Positions 35,887 through 44,482 are shown, counted from the first letter of the stretch. The stretch is 64,000 bases of DNA from Domibacillus enclensis (GCF_900156125.1 NZ_FTLX01000005.1:226929-290928); one strand, 5' to 3'. Notes: generated by a model not told the origin, from the sequence alone. Made by a program: numbers and translations.

Positions 35887-37802
35887 AAAAAGCCCCTCAC
35901 TAGGGGGCTTTTTTTTAATCTCATAATTCGCTTCCAAATCAATTGGTGTGGCGCATAGGATTCCATGAAACGGATGTTGTCCCATGATTCTTCATATTTA
36001 TCCTTGCCCGTCCAGACAGCTGCCGTATAGCCTTCTGTCAAACCGACAAACCATAAATCACGGTAATCGTTGGTTGTGCCTGTTTTGCCGCCGATGTATC
36101 CGGACGTAGAGAAAACAGCTTTTCGCCCTGTTCCGTTTACCATGACACTATTAAGCATATGGCGCATTTTAGACGTTGTTGCCAGCGACCAGACACGTAC
36201 CGGCTCTTCTTCCGGCCACTTCAGCACGGTATTGCCTTGAAAGTCCGTCACCCGTTTAATGGAACGGGGGTCCTGGTACGTCCCCTTTACAAAGGAGGTA
36301 TAAGCACCTGCCATCTCCAAAGGGGAGACGCCGTACGTGAATCCGCCAAGGGCAGGAGATAAATTATATCGCTCTTCCTCAAGAACTCGGTCGAAATCAA
36401 ATTTATCCAAGTACGAAAACGCCCGTTCTTTTCCGGTCCGTAAATACAACCGCATCGCAGCGGTATTGTGGGATTTTGTTAACGCTTCTGTCAGCGTCAC
36501 CATGCCGTATTCTTTTAAACTATAATTCTCGAAGCAGGTTTTTTCGCCCCCCGGACAGAAGGAAGAGTCGAAGTTGTCTGCAGAAACAAGATCATTGACG
36601 CTAGCGCCATACGTATCAACATAAGGTGCGTAATCAAGGAGCGGCTTGATCGTTGAACCAGGCTGCCTGTATGCCTGATAGGAGCGGTTAAACTGCGTAT
36701 TGTCATAGTCTTTTCCGCCTGACAGAGCAACAACATCTTTCGTTTGATTGCCGACAACGGCTGCTGCGCCTTGAACGGACGAGCCACCGAGTACATTGTT
36801 CACCGCACTGACGGCTTTTTTCTGAATAGCCGGGTCTAGAGCGGTATGGATAATCACACCGGACGCTAAAATTTCATTCACACGATTGCTCAGTTTTTCC
36901 TGAATGGCATCGCGTGCATCGCCCTCAGCATTTAACAGCTGCTGATCAAACCCTTCCGATTCTGAAACAAGCTGTCTGAATTCCGTCATGACAAACGTAG
37001 AATAATCCGGGTATTTGTCCAGACGGCTTCTCGTATTTAACGTGATCGGTTCATTTTTAATTTGCTCGGCTTCTTCCGCGGTAATAAATTCTTCCCGCGC
37101 CATAATATCAATCAGACGCTCCTGACGAGTCTTCGTATTGTCGAAGTGCTTTTCAGGGTTGTACAGCGACGGATTATTCGGGATCGAAGCGATAAACGCC
37201 ATCTGTGCTTTTGACAGCTTGTCCACCGGTGTTTGGAAATAGTATTGAGCAGCTGCTTCGACACCATAGACATTGTTATTAAAATAAATAACATTTAAAT
37301 ACAAGTCCAAAATCTCATTCTTTTCCAGCTTCTTTTCAATCTGGTAGGAATAAAGCACTTCTGCTATTTTCCGCGCAAGCGTCCGGTCCTGTGTTAAGTA
37401 AATGTTCCGGGCAACCTGCTGCGTAATGGTACTCGCACCCTGTTCGATTTCATCCGACTGGGCATTGACCATAAAAGCACGGATGACCGCTGCCGCATCT
37501 ACGCCGGAGTGCTCATAGAAATGCTGATCCTCAGATTGAAGGAATAGTTCTTTTAAAAACGCGGGGATTTTTTCCCCCTCCACCACGATCCGGTTTGGCT
37601 GATGGAGCTCCACATAAATGTCGCCATTTGTGTCTTTTATCTTGCTTGCCTGTGGCAGATCCACTTCATTAATCACTATTCGTTCTTCAACGTAATCATC
37701 AAAATTTTGTACTTTCCCTGCTTCTGCATCGGCATAATAAAAGGTCAACACAGAAAGGGGGATAAGCAAAATAATGAGTACGTATCCTAAAACCGTTCTC
37801 AT
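35865..37802 (-). CDS. pbpD: Class A penicillin-binding protein (PBP4/PbpD-like)
   Basis: A 645-residue bifunctional cell-wall synthase. It has an N-terminal signal anchor (about 5-25). The GT51 glycosyltransferase domain (about 65-240) has SEDQHFYEHSGVD and QGASTITQQVARN. The transpeptidase domain (about 320-620) has GSTIK (nucleophile Ser), SHNTA (SxN) and KTGTT. It polymerises and cross-links peptidoglycan outside the membrane. It is close to B. subtilis PBP4 in length and map position. The last ten or so codons run through the mtnD terminator and into mtnD, so the original stop was probably lost. AAGGCGG precedes the ATG. Confidence 0.9.
   Translation of the reverse strand: MRTVLGYVLIILLIPLSVLTFYYADAEAGKVQNFDDYVEERIVINEVDLPQASKIKDTNGDIYVELHQPNRIVVEGEKIPAFLKELFLQSEDQHFYEHSGVDAAAVIRAFMVNAQSDEIEQGASTITQQVARNIYLTQDRTLARKIAEVLYSYQIEKKLEKNEILDLYLNVIYFNNNVYGVEAAAQYYFQTPVDKLSKAQMAFIASIPNNPSLYNPEKHFDNTKTRQERLIDIMAREEFITAEEAEQIKNEPITLNTRSRLDKYPDYSTFVMTEFRQLVSESEGFDQQLLNAEGDARDAIQEKLSNRVNEILASGVIIHTALDPAIQKKAVSAVNNVLGGSSVQGAAAVVGNQTKDVVALSGGKDYDNTQFNRSYQAYRQPGSTIKPLLDYAPYVDTYGASVNDLVSADNFDSSFCPGGEKTCFENYSLKEYGMVTLTEALTKSHNTAAMRLYLRTGKERAFSYLDKFDFDRVLEEERYNLSPALGGFTYGVSPLEMAGAYTSFVKGTYQDPRSIKRVTDFQGNTVLKWPEEEPVRVWSLATTSKMRHMLNSVMVNGTGRKAVFSTSGYIGGKTGTTNDYRDLWFVGLTEGYTAAVWTGKDKYEESWDNIRFMESYAPHQLIWKRIMRLKKSPLVRGFFYAFVSS
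35884..35918. terminator. Terminator of mtnWXBD, lying inside the end of the PBP gene
   Basis: AAAAAAAGCCCC pairs with GGGGGCTTTTTTT. On the minus strand this hairpin is read as codons of the PBP C-terminus. Confidence 0.85.
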
Positions 37803-37895
37803 TCATCAACCGCCTTTTCGAGTTTAAACGTGCTTATGTACCATCATAAAGGAAACGATCTTGGAAATAAAGGGCTCTTCTACACAAAAAATGGG

Positions 37896-38288
37896 TTATT
37901 CGAACGAAATTTTGTACATAATGGCATACTCTTTTTTTACTTCCTCCAGCGCTTGAAGGCTGCGCCTTGAAAAAGCGTCGTCCTTTTCTTTCAACCGATT
38001 CTCCAGCTTCCGAACGGCAGCAAATAAAGAATCGTTGTATGCTTCAGGTTCTCCTTCAAATGGATGAACGGCAGATTCTGCGATATTCGCCTGCTCAAGG
38101 TGGGCAAGGGCTTTTCGTTCGTGAAAAAACACGTCCTCCGCTTGATTCGGGTGATGAAGATCACCCTGCGCCGGGTGTCTGAGAACAGATGTCACTTTAA
38201 CCGTATAGCCGCCAGGGCGGATGCCGGTGATGGTGCCGGTATATTTGCCGGATTTATAATGGGCTGTAACCAAATCGCCAATGGTCAA
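37896..38288 (-). CDS. kapB: KapB, KinB-signalling pathway lipoprotein-type activator
   Basis: A 130-residue protein that matches B. subtilis KapB: VKVTSVLRHPAQGDLHHPNQAEDVFFHERKAL is nearly unchanged. KapB is needed for KinB activity in the sporulation phosphorelay. No lipobox is visible here, so the historical name lipoprotein may not apply. The start is TTG with AAAGGAGG 6 bases upstream. kinB is not adjacent in this window. Confidence 0.88.
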   Translation of the reverse strand: MTIGDLVTAHYKSGKYTGTITGIRPGGYTVKVTSVLRHPAQGDLHHPNQAEDVFFHERKALAHLEQANIAESAVHPFEGEPEAYNDSLFAAVRKLENRLKEKDDAFSRRSLQALEEVKKEYAIMYKISFE

Positions 38289-38360
38289 TTTATTCCCCTC
38301 CTTTAAATAGTTATTGTATCAATTTTCCTGTGCGAATGGAAATGACACAATCACGCCACT

Positions 38361-38388
38361 TTGATTTATGAAGTTCTCCTGCTATAAT
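38361..38388 (+). promoter_or_regulatory. Sigma-A promoter for the small membrane protein gene
   Basis: TTGATT, 16 bases, TATAAT, 32 bases before the start. Confidence 0.65.
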
Positions 38389-38419
38389 GAACGAGGACAA
38401 ATGAATGGAGGCAAAGCGT

Positions 38420-38629
38420 GTGCTGATGAACCTGTTGCTCGGCTTCGGCAATTTTTTATATTTTCCGGAAGATAAAAGTGAATACATTCCGGCGGCCATT
38501 TCAATGAGTGTCTTTGTCCTGATGGCGGTTCTTGCTTTTCTTCTGATCAAGCGCGTATCTAAAAAAGAAGAAGAGAAAACAAAACATCTGGAAGAACAAA
38601 TCCGTAAAGCCAACGAAGAAAAATCATAA
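38420..38629 (+). CDS. Small single-pass membrane protein with charged C-terminal helix
   Basis: A 69-residue protein I do not recognise. The first 15 residues are hydrophobic, a clear membrane helix lies at about 25-47, and a basic/acidic helix (KRVSKKEEEKTKHLEEQ) follows and is probably cytosolic and coiled. GTG at 38420 is favoured by GGAGG 8 bases upstream; ATG 38426 is also possible. It is divergent from kapB and has a good promoter, so it is likely real. Confidence 0.65.
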   Translation: MLMNLLLGFGNFLYFPEDKSEYIPAAISMSVFVLMAVLAFLLIKRVSKKEEEKTKHLEEQIRKANEEKS

Positions 38630-38660
38630 ATCAATGAAAGAAAACATTCCGCATGAAGCG

Positions 38661-38696
38661 GGAGAGGTTCGCGAATTCCCTCTATAAAAAACTAAT
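38661..38696 (+). promoter_or_regulatory. PreQ1-I riboswitch aptamer upstream of queCDE
   Basis: AGAGGTTC, a variable loop and CCCTCTATAAAAAACTAA match the class I preQ1 aptamer: a short P1 stem (AGAGG/CCTCT) followed by the A-rich tail that forms the pseudoknot. It controls queuosine precursor genes, normally turning them off when preQ1 is bound. Two candidate platforms follow: a terminator-like hairpin at 38758-38785, and an imperfect hairpin at 38798-38828 in which TTCCTT faces the AAGGAA of the queC ribosome binding site. Confidence 0.9.
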
Positions 38697-38757
38697 AATC
38701 AAAAGCCCATAGAGCGGCTCTGTGCTGCATCGCTTTTGTGACCTGTCCAGCAGGCGT

Positions 38758-38785
38758 AAACCGCCGGTTCGGAAGGTTTTTTTCT
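38758..38785 (+). terminator. Possible riboswitch expression-platform terminator
   Basis: AAACC facing GGTTT, with an inner CCG/CGG, then a run of seven or more T. The stem is weak and the assignment tentative. Confidence 0.45.
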
Positions 38786-38835
38786 TTTGTCTTCGCGTTC
38801 CTTTTCTTTCGAAAGAAGAAAGAAGGAAAACCATT

Positions 38836-39501
38836 ATGTTAAAAAATGAAAAAGCCGTCGTTGTTTTCAGCGGCGGCCAGGACAGTACAACATGCTTGTT
38901 CTGGGCTAAGCAAACGTTTAAGGAAGTCATCGCTGTTACCTTTCATTATGGACAGCGGCATGATGCTGAAATTGATGTCGCGAAAGACATTGCGGATGAT
39001 TTGAATGTACCGCATCATATTTTAGACATGGGGCTTTTAAATCAGCTGGCCCCCAGTGCATTAACTCGTTCGGATATTGACATAGAAGTAAAAGAAGGCG
39101 AACTGCCGTCTACCTTTGTAGAAGGGCGTAATTTATTGTTTTTATCCTTTGCGGCTATTTTTGGAAAGCAGGCGGGAGCGCGCCATATTGTGACCGGTGT
39201 TTGTGAAACAGACTTCAGCGGGTATCCGGACTGCCGTGATGCTTTCGTGAAATCATTGAATGTCACGTTAAATCTGTCCATGGATCATGAGTTTGTTATT
39301 CACACGCCTCTTATGTGGCTCGATAAAAAAGAAACGTGGAAGCTGGCGGATGATTTAGGCGCGTTCGACTATGTACGTGAGCGGACGCTGACATGCTACA
39401 ACGGCGTAAAAGGATCAGGCTGCGGGGAATGCCCGGCTTGTGAGCTTCGTCAAAACGGCCTGGATCAATATATAGAAGAAAAAGGAGGAAGCATGCAATG
39501 A
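38836..39501 (+). CDS. queC: QueC, 7-cyano-7-deazaguanine (preQ0) synthase
   Basis: A 221-residue ATP-dependent enzyme. The PP-loop is [13 protein letters not shown], and zinc is bound by the C-terminal [19 protein letters not shown]. It converts 7-carboxy-7-deazaguanine to preQ0. ATG at 38836 fits AGAAGGA upstream; the frame is open further up but that is the riboswitch leader. First gene of queCDE. Confidence 0.94.
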   Translation: MLKNEKAVVVFSGGQDSTTCLFWAKQTFKEVIAVTFHYGQRHDAEIDVAKDIADDLNVPHHILDMGLLNQLAPSALTRSDIDIEVKEGELPSTFVEGRNLLFLSFAAIFGKQAGARHIVTGVCETDFSGYPDCRDAFVKSLNVTLNLSMDHEFVIHTPLMWLDKKETWKLADDLGAFDYVRERTLTCYNGVKGSGCGECPACELRQNGLDQYIEEKGGSMQ

Positions 39502-39935
39502 TGCAGCAAATCTATCCCGCACCGGCGCATGACTTCCGGTACGAATTAAATAAAGACTTTCACTTCGCTGCTGCGCACTATGTGCCGCATGACGAAGCGG
39601 GTGCCTGCCGGAAAATGCACGGCCATACGTATTTTGTCAATATTACGGTAGCAGGTGATACGTTGAACGATTCTGGTTTTTTGGTGAACTTTCAACTGGT
39701 GAAGTCCCTTGTTCATAAACGGTTTGATCATACAGTGCTAAATGAGGACGGGCTTTTTTCAGAAGATCTTTCCGAGCGTTTTCCGACAACGGAGGTTGTC
39801 GCAAGGGTCATTTGGGAGGTTGTACAAAAAGAGCTTGATCAAACGGTAAATAAACCGAAGTGTCTTCAAGTGTATGTCCGTGAAACGCCGACAAGCTACG
39901 TCCTGTTTCGCCCGAAGAGGGAGGACTTCTCATGA
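39498..39935 (+). CDS. queD: QueD, 6-carboxy-5,6,7,8-tetrahydropterin synthase
   Basis: A 145-residue T-fold enzyme. The zinc His ligands are in FHFAAAHYV and MHGHTYFV, and the catalytic Cys in [10 protein letters not shown]. It makes carboxytetrahydropterin from dihydroneopterin triphosphate. It overlaps queC by 4 bases, with ATG at 39498 or 39501 behind AAAGGAGG. Confidence 0.94.
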   Translation: MMQQIYPAPAHDFRYELNKDFHFAAAHYVPHDEAGACRKMHGHTYFVNITVAGDTLNDSGFLVNFQLVKSLVHKRFDHTVLNEDGLFSEDLSERFPTTEVVARVIWEVVQKELDQTVNKPKCLQVYVRETPTSYVLFRPKREDFS

Positions 39936-40642
39936 TCCCGGTGCTTGAAATCTTCGGTCCAACGGTTCAGGGAGAAGGAGCTGTGATCGGGCGTAAAACG
40001 ATGTTCGTCCGGACAGCGGGCTGTGATTACCGCTGCTCCTGGTGCGATTCGGCTTTTACGTGGGACGGAAGTGCAAAAGAGGACATCCGGAAAATGACGC
40101 CGGAAGAGATTTATCAGACGCTGCTGGAAGCCGGTGGCGATACATTTGACCACGTCACGATTTCCGGAGGCAATCCGGCTCTTCTGGCCGGCATCGGCGA
40201 GCTGCTTGCCCTTTTCAAGGAAAAGGGAATTGAATCCGCGCTTGAAACGCAGGGATCGAAATACCAGCCGTGGTTCAAGTTTATTGATGAACTGACGATT
40301 TCCCCAAAGCCGCCAAGCTCCGGTATGGATACGGACGTCGATAAGCTGTCGTTTATTTTAAATGAAACAAAAGGGCAGTCCGTCAGCTTAAAAGTAGTGA
40401 TTTTTAATGAAGAAGATCTCGCTTATGCAAAAAGCATTCATCAGCGCTTTCCGGATGTCCCGTTTTATTTGCAGGTGGGCAATGATGAGCTGGATGAAAA
40501 AGATGATTCCAGGCTGCTTGGTCATTTAGCCCGTAAGTATGAGTGGCTGATCGACCGGGTTATGCCGGATCCGGAATTTAAGCGGGTCCGTGTTCTTCCG
40601 CAGCTCCATACCTTTGTGTGGGGAAATAAAAAAGGCGTATAA
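39932..40642 (+). CDS. queE: QueE, 7-carboxy-7-deazaguanine synthase (radical SAM)
   Basis: A 236-residue radical SAM enzyme. The cluster motif CDYRCSWCDSAF (CxxxCxxC) is near residue 31, and FGPTVQGEG is at the N-terminus. VTISGGNPAL binds SAM. It overlaps queD by 4 bases. A terminator follows directly, so queF, which completes the B. subtilis operon, is not in this transcript. Confidence 0.94.
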   Translation: MIPVLEIFGPTVQGEGAVIGRKTMFVRTAGCDYRCSWCDSAFTWDGSAKEDIRKMTPEEIYQTLLEAGGDTFDHVTISGGNPALLAGIGELLALFKEKGIESALETQGSKYQPWFKFIDELTISPKPPSSGMDTDVDKLSFILNETKGQSVSLKVVIFNEEDLAYAKSIHQRFPDVPFYLQVGNDELDEKDDSRLLGHLARKYEWLIDRVMPDPEFKRVRVLPQLHTFVWGNKKGV

Positions 40643-40643
40643 C

Positions 40644-40679
40644 AAAAAGCCAAGCCGGGATGCCGGCTTGGCTTTTTAT
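40644..40679 (+). terminator. queE terminator, left copy of a 32-bp direct repeat
   Basis: AAAAGCCAAGCCGG pairs perfectly with CCGGCTTGGCTTTT. Bases 40645-40676 recur at 40989-41020 with only two differences, both in the loop. Confidence 0.88.
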
Positions 40680-40988
40680 AGTATTGAAAAACAAACATGT
40701 CAAGGAAATACAGGTGTCTTTTATGGTATTTTCCTTTTTATGAGCAACATAAAAACGATCTTTTTCTAAAAAAACATACAGGGGCTCCGGGCTGCCGGCT
40801 CCGCTTTTCTGCGAAGCAGGCGGTGAGCTAGTCTTTGTCGCGGCAGCGGCAAAAGTTAGCTCACCGCCCGCCCCCAGGAACGCGCAGTCCTGCAGAAGCC
40901 GCCCAGACCGTGTTCGCGCAAGCACAGTGGCTTAAAAAAAGAAAAGCTGTCACTTGCTATTCATTGACGCCTTTTTTTCAACAGCATG
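40677..40988 (-). repeat. Dispersed palindromic element, copy C (312 bp, reverse orientation)
   Basis: Read on the minus strand, it starts with the same AT-rich end as copy A (CATGCT, TTGAAAAA, GTCAATGAA, CAAGTGACA). It then has the GGGCGGCTTCTGCAGGACT arm, the inner palindrome (GGCGGTGAGCTA at 40819 facing TAGCTCACCGCC at 40857), and the CCGGCAGCCCGGAGCCCCTG box. It ends in the same right end as copy A (TTGAC, GTTTGTTTTTC). The outer right arm of the palindrome and the spacer present in copy A are missing, which explains its shorter length. No plausible gene is present. Confidence 0.8.
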
Positions 40989-41021
40989 AAAAGCCAAGCC
41001 GGGACACCGGCTTGGCTTTTC
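40988..41021 (-). terminator. patB terminator, right copy of the 32-bp direct repeat
   Basis: The same stem as at 40645-40676 with a different tetraloop. It lies 4 bases from the patB stop and serves the minus-strand gene. Confidence 0.85.
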
Positions 41022-41024
41022 TCG

Positions 41025-42194
41025 TTAAAGGGATTCGACTGCTTTTTTCATTCGGTTCATCGTTTCTTCTACCGTTGCGCGCGGGCAGGCGACGTTGATG
41101 CGCATGAACCCTTCTCCGCCTGGGCCGTACTTGGCACCGTTTCCGAGTGCAACGCCGTGAACTAAAAAGAGGTCCAGCAGCTCTTTGTCAGGCAGGCCGA
41201 GTGACCGGCAGTCGACCCAGACAAGGTAGCTTCCTTCCGGCTCCATGACGCTAATGGACGGAATGTTCTTTTCTGCGTACTCTTTCACAAGACGGGCATT
41301 TTCCTGTATGTAATCGAGCGCTTCCTCAAGCCATTCACTGCCATGGCGGTAAGCGGCTTCCATGCCGGCGATACCCAGCTGGTTGAGCGTAAACTGTCCT
41401 TGACGGGCAAAGACCTTTTGCAGCCTGGTGCGAATGTCTTTATTTGGAATAATAAGCGCGGAAGCCTGCAGTCCGGCCAGATTAAACGTTTTGCTCGGTG
41501 CCACAAGAGTCACGGTAAAGGCGGCATAGCGCTCGGACAACGAGGCAGCGGGAAGATGCTTGTTCGGTTCGCGTGTTAAGTCCGCATGAATTTCATCTGA
41601 AACGAGATACACATTGTGTTTTTCGCAAATCTCACAAAGCGTCGTCAGCTCCTCCTTCGTCCAAACACGTCCGCCTGGATTGTGAGGTGAGCACAAAACG
41701 ACCATCTTCGCTTTTTCCGTTTGAATTTTCTCTTCTAAATCAGCAAAATCCATTTCGTAACGCCCATCCTTCAAGAGCAGCTCATTGTGGACAAGCTTTC
41801 GTTCATTTCGTTCAATCATCTCGAAAAACGGATTGTAAACAGGCGGCTGAACGATCACGGCATCTCCGGGTTTCGTTAATGCTTCAACGGCGGCACCGAT
41901 AGACGGAACGACACCGTGATTGAACAGAAGCCATTCTTTTTGAACGGACCAGTGATGGCGGCTCTGCATCCAGTTGACAATCACCTCTTTTGTGGAGTCT
42001 GGAACGATCGTATAACCGAAAATGCCATGTGCTGCCGCTTTTTGAATCGCTTCAGACACCTCGTCTGGCGCTTTAAAATCCATATCCGCTACCCACATTG
42101 GCAGCACATCCTCACGACCAAAAACAGTTTTTAATCCATCCCACTTGACCGCATGTGTTCCACGGCGTTCAATGACTTCATCAAATCTTGACAT
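41025..42194 (-). CDS. patB: PatB, MalY/PatB-type cystathionine beta-lyase (C-S lyase)
   Basis: A 389-residue PLP enzyme. LPMWVADMDFKAP is at the N-terminus, CSPHNPGGRVW near residue 170, VSDEIHADL near 200, and the PLP Lys in VAPSKTFNLAGLQ near 235. It splits cystathionine and similar C-S bonds, giving homocysteine or thiol, pyruvate and ammonia. ATG at 42194 follows AAGGAG by 10 bases; a GTG four codons upstream is possible. Divergent from yugE, as in B. subtilis. Confidence 0.9.
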   Translation of the reverse strand: MSRFDEVIERRGTHAVKWDGLKTVFGREDVLPMWVADMDFKAPDEVSEAIQKAAAHGIFGYTIVPDSTKEVIVNWMQSRHHWSVQKEWLLFNHGVVPSIGAAVEALTKPGDAVIVQPPVYNPFFEMIERNERKLVHNELLLKDGRYEMDFADLEEKIQTEKAKMVVLCSPHNPGGRVWTKEELTTLCEICEKHNVYLVSDEIHADLTREPNKHLPAASLSERYAAFTVTLVAPSKTFNLAGLQASALIIPNKDIRTRLQKVFARQGQFTLNQLGIAGMEAAYRHGSEWLEEALDYIQENARLVKEYAEKNIPSISVMEPEGSYLVWVDCRSLGLPDKELLDLFLVHGVALGNGAKYGPGGEGFMRINVACPRATVEETMNRMKKAVESL

Positions 42195-42247
42195 GTCTCT
42201 CACTCTCCTTGACAATAAACATACATCAAGTAAGAAGGGGAATACAA

Positions 42248-42511
42248 ATGAATGAAACGGCTCAGTTGAATTTGGCGCTTATGGAGGAATTGCAGGCATT
42301 TGATCCATACGAAGCGGGTGAGGGATTTTATGAAACGGAAATGGCCGATGTGATTTACGCTGTTCATCAGCAGGAAAAGGCGTTAAAGCTTGCCGCTCAA
42401 ATCCGTTCCATTTATGAGCACTCCTTCGATCAGCCGATGCCTGGCGGAGAACCGATTGAATTAGCAGAGAAACTATTGGAAATAAAAAGAAATTCATCAT
42501 GCTCTTTGTGA
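42248..42511 (+). CDS. yugE: YugE, DUF1871 family protein
   Basis: An 87-residue protein that matches B. subtilis YugE: FDPYEAGEGFYETEMADVIYAVH, IYEHSFDQPMPG, and a C-terminus ending SSCSL. It is helical, soluble and of unknown function. ATG at 42248 follows AAGGGG by 8 bases; no stop interrupts the frame for 60 bases upstream, but that is the patB promoter region. Confidence 0.85.
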   Translation: MNETAQLNLALMEELQAFDPYEAGEGFYETEMADVIYAVHQQEKALKLAAQIRSIYEHSFDQPMPGGEPIELAEKLLEIKRNSSCSL

Positions 42512-42569
42512 AAAAACACAAAAATAATAGATATTTTTAGTGGATAAAACAAACGAGTGGGATTTTTGT

Positions 42570-42575
42570 TATAAT
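42570..42575 (+). promoter_or_regulatory. Extended -10 promoter for alaR-alaT
   Basis: TGTTATAAT (TGn plus perfect -10) with no clear -35, 38 bases before alaR. AlaR-type regulators often control their own promoter. Confidence 0.45.
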
Positions 42576-42612
42576 GAAGCTTGTAGTTTTGACTTATTGA
42601 GGAGGACTTGTA

Positions 42613-43113
42613 ATGAAGCTGAATGAAAAAGAAGTGGAAATCCTGGAAATTCTGCAAAAGGACGCCCGTTTTGAAGCGGCGGACATCGCTAAAATGATCG
42701 GTCTTTCTGAAACGGAAGTAGCCGACACTATTCGACGCCTGGAAGAAGAAAAAGTGATTGTGCACTACGCCACACTCGTAGACTGGGCGAAAATGGACAA
42801 TTACACAGGTGTAACGGCGATGATCGATGTGAAGGTAACCCCGAAACGAGGCGTCGGCTTTGATGAAGTGGCAGAACGGATTTATCGCTTCAAGGAAGTC
42901 AGCTCGGTTTATTTAATGTCGGGTGTGTATGATTTATCGGTAACGGTTGAAGGAAAATCGATGAATGAAATTGCCCGCTTTGTATCAGAAAAATTATCAA
43001 CGCTTGATTCCGTTGTTTCAACGACGACTCATTTCCAGCTGAAAAAATATAAGCATGACGGCATGATCTATACAGCCAAGCGTGAAGACAACCGAATCGT
43101 GGTGTCGCCGTAA
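42613..43113 (+). CDS. alaR: AlaR (YugG), Lrp/AsnC-family regulator
   Basis: A 166-residue regulator. An N-terminal winged helix-turn-helix (about 1-60, LNEKEVEILEILQKDAR and IGLSETEVADTIRRLEEE) is joined to a C-terminal RAM/AsnC effector domain (VYLMSGVYDLSVTVEGK). In B. subtilis AlaR activates alaRT in response to alanine. GAGGAGG precedes the ATG. The stop shares one base with the alaT start. Confidence 0.9.
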   Translation: MKLNEKEVEILEILQKDARFEAADIAKMIGLSETEVADTIRRLEEEKVIVHYATLVDWAKMDNYTGVTAMIDVKVTPKRGVGFDEVAERIYRFKEVSSVYLMSGVYDLSVTVEGKSMNEIARFVSEKLSTLDSVVSTTTHFQLKKYKHDGMIYTAKREDNRIVVSP

Positions 43114-44285
43114 TGACAATTACGAAAAGCTATGTCGCGAAGTCAGTGGAGCAGATGCGTCCGTCTGGCATCCGAAAGTTCTTTGACCTGGCCGCAACGA
43201 TGGACGGGGTTGTCTCACTCGGGGTGGGCGAGCCGGATTTCGTCACGTCCTGGTCTGTTCGGGAAGCGGCGATCAATTCACTTGAACGGGGATTCACATC
43301 CTACACGGCCAATGCCGGGTTGATCGAGCTGCGGCAGGAAATTGCCCGATACATGAGTGATCGCTTCCACGTGCATTATTCACCGAAGGAAGAAATCATT
43401 GTAACGGTCGGGGCAAGCCAGGCGCTTGACATTGCGATCCGGGCTATCACAGATCCGGGTGATGAAATTATTGTCGTGGAGCCGTGCTTTGTCTCCTATG
43501 CTCCGCTGGTAGAGCTTGCAGGCGGGCGCGCTGTGACAATTGGCACCACAGGCGATACGGGCTTTAAGCTGCAGCCAGAGCAGCTGGAGGCGGCCATAAC
43601 CGATAAAACAAAAGCGATATTGCTTTGCTACCCGAATAATCCAACTGGAACCCAGCTGGACCGGGATGACCTTGAAGCGATCGCGGAGATGGTGAAAAAG
43701 TATGATCTGCTTGTAATTGCGGATGAAATTTATGCAGAGCTTGCGTATGATCAGGCACACACGTCCATTGCCTCGCTCGAAGGAATGCGGGGGCGGACGA
43801 TTTTAATCAATGGATTCTCAAAAGGATTTGCGATGACGGGCTGGCGTCTCGGCTTCACGTGTGCACCGGAGGAAATTTCAAGTGCAATGCTGAAAATTCA
43901 TCAGTATGCGATGATGTGCGCCTCAACTCCTGCCCAATATGCGGCGTTAGAAGCGCTGCAGCATGGCATGGGTGATGTGGAAAGCATGAAAAAGGACTAC
44001 CGGCAGCGGCGCAATTATATGGTGCAGTCTTTTAAAGAAATCGGGCTGGACTGTCATTTGCCGGGCGGTGCCTTTTACGTTTTCCCGTCCATTCAATCAA
44101 CAGGCTTGACGTCCGAGCAGTTTGCGGAAAAGCTGCTTCTTGAAGAAAAGGTAGCGGTCGTGCCGGGATCGGTATTCGGGGCAGGCGGCGAGGGCTACAT
44201 TCGCTGCTCGTACGCCTCGTCCATGAGCCAGCTGCAGGAAGCCGTTAAACGAATAAGCCGTTTTATTGAAAACAATACGAAGTAA
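43113..44285 (+). CDS. alaT: AlaT (YugH), alanine/aromatic-type aminotransferase
   Basis: A 390-residue fold-type I aminotransferase. GVGEPDF is near residue 38, CYPNNPTGTQL near 170, the PLP Lys in NGFSKGFAMTGWRLGF near 233, and the Arg in GYIRCSYA near the end. In B. subtilis AlaT transaminates pyruvate to alanine and is the partner of AlaR. It is translationally coupled to alaR (TAATG). Confidence 0.9.
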   Translation: MTITKSYVAKSVEQMRPSGIRKFFDLAATMDGVVSLGVGEPDFVTSWSVREAAINSLERGFTSYTANAGLIELRQEIARYMSDRFHVHYSPKEEIIVTVGASQALDIAIRAITDPGDEIIVVEPCFVSYAPLVELAGGRAVTIGTTGDTGFKLQPEQLEAAITDKTKAILLCYPNNPTGTQLDRDDLEAIAEMVKKYDLLVIADEIYAELAYDQAHTSIASLEGMRGRTILINGFSKGFAMTGWRLGFTCAPEEISSAMLKIHQYAMMCASTPAQYAALEALQHGMGDVESMKKDYRQRRNYMVQSFKEIGLDCHLPGGAFYVFPSIQSTGLTSEQFAEKLLLEEKVAVVPGSVFGAGGEGYIRCSYASSMSQLQEAVKRISRFIENNTK

Positions 44286-44329
44286 AAACAGTTCGATGAG
44301 GATGGTCAGGAAAAAGAAACAGCTCATAT

Positions 44330-44389
44330 ACACCTTTCGATTTGAATTTAGTTTTAAACAACTAAATTCTAGTCGAAAGGTGTTTTTTT
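44330..44389 (+). terminator. Terminator after alaT
   Basis: ACACCTTTCGA pairs with TCGAAAGGTGT, with an inner stem (GAATTTAGTT facing AACTAAATTC), then seven T residues. Confidence 0.88.
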
Positions 44390-44482
44390 GATTAAGGACC
44401 ATTCTTTTTGCTCAGGATCTTGGAAATTCACCGTACTATACGAAATGTTAAAAAAGTACAGCTAATATTAAAAAAATGCTTG

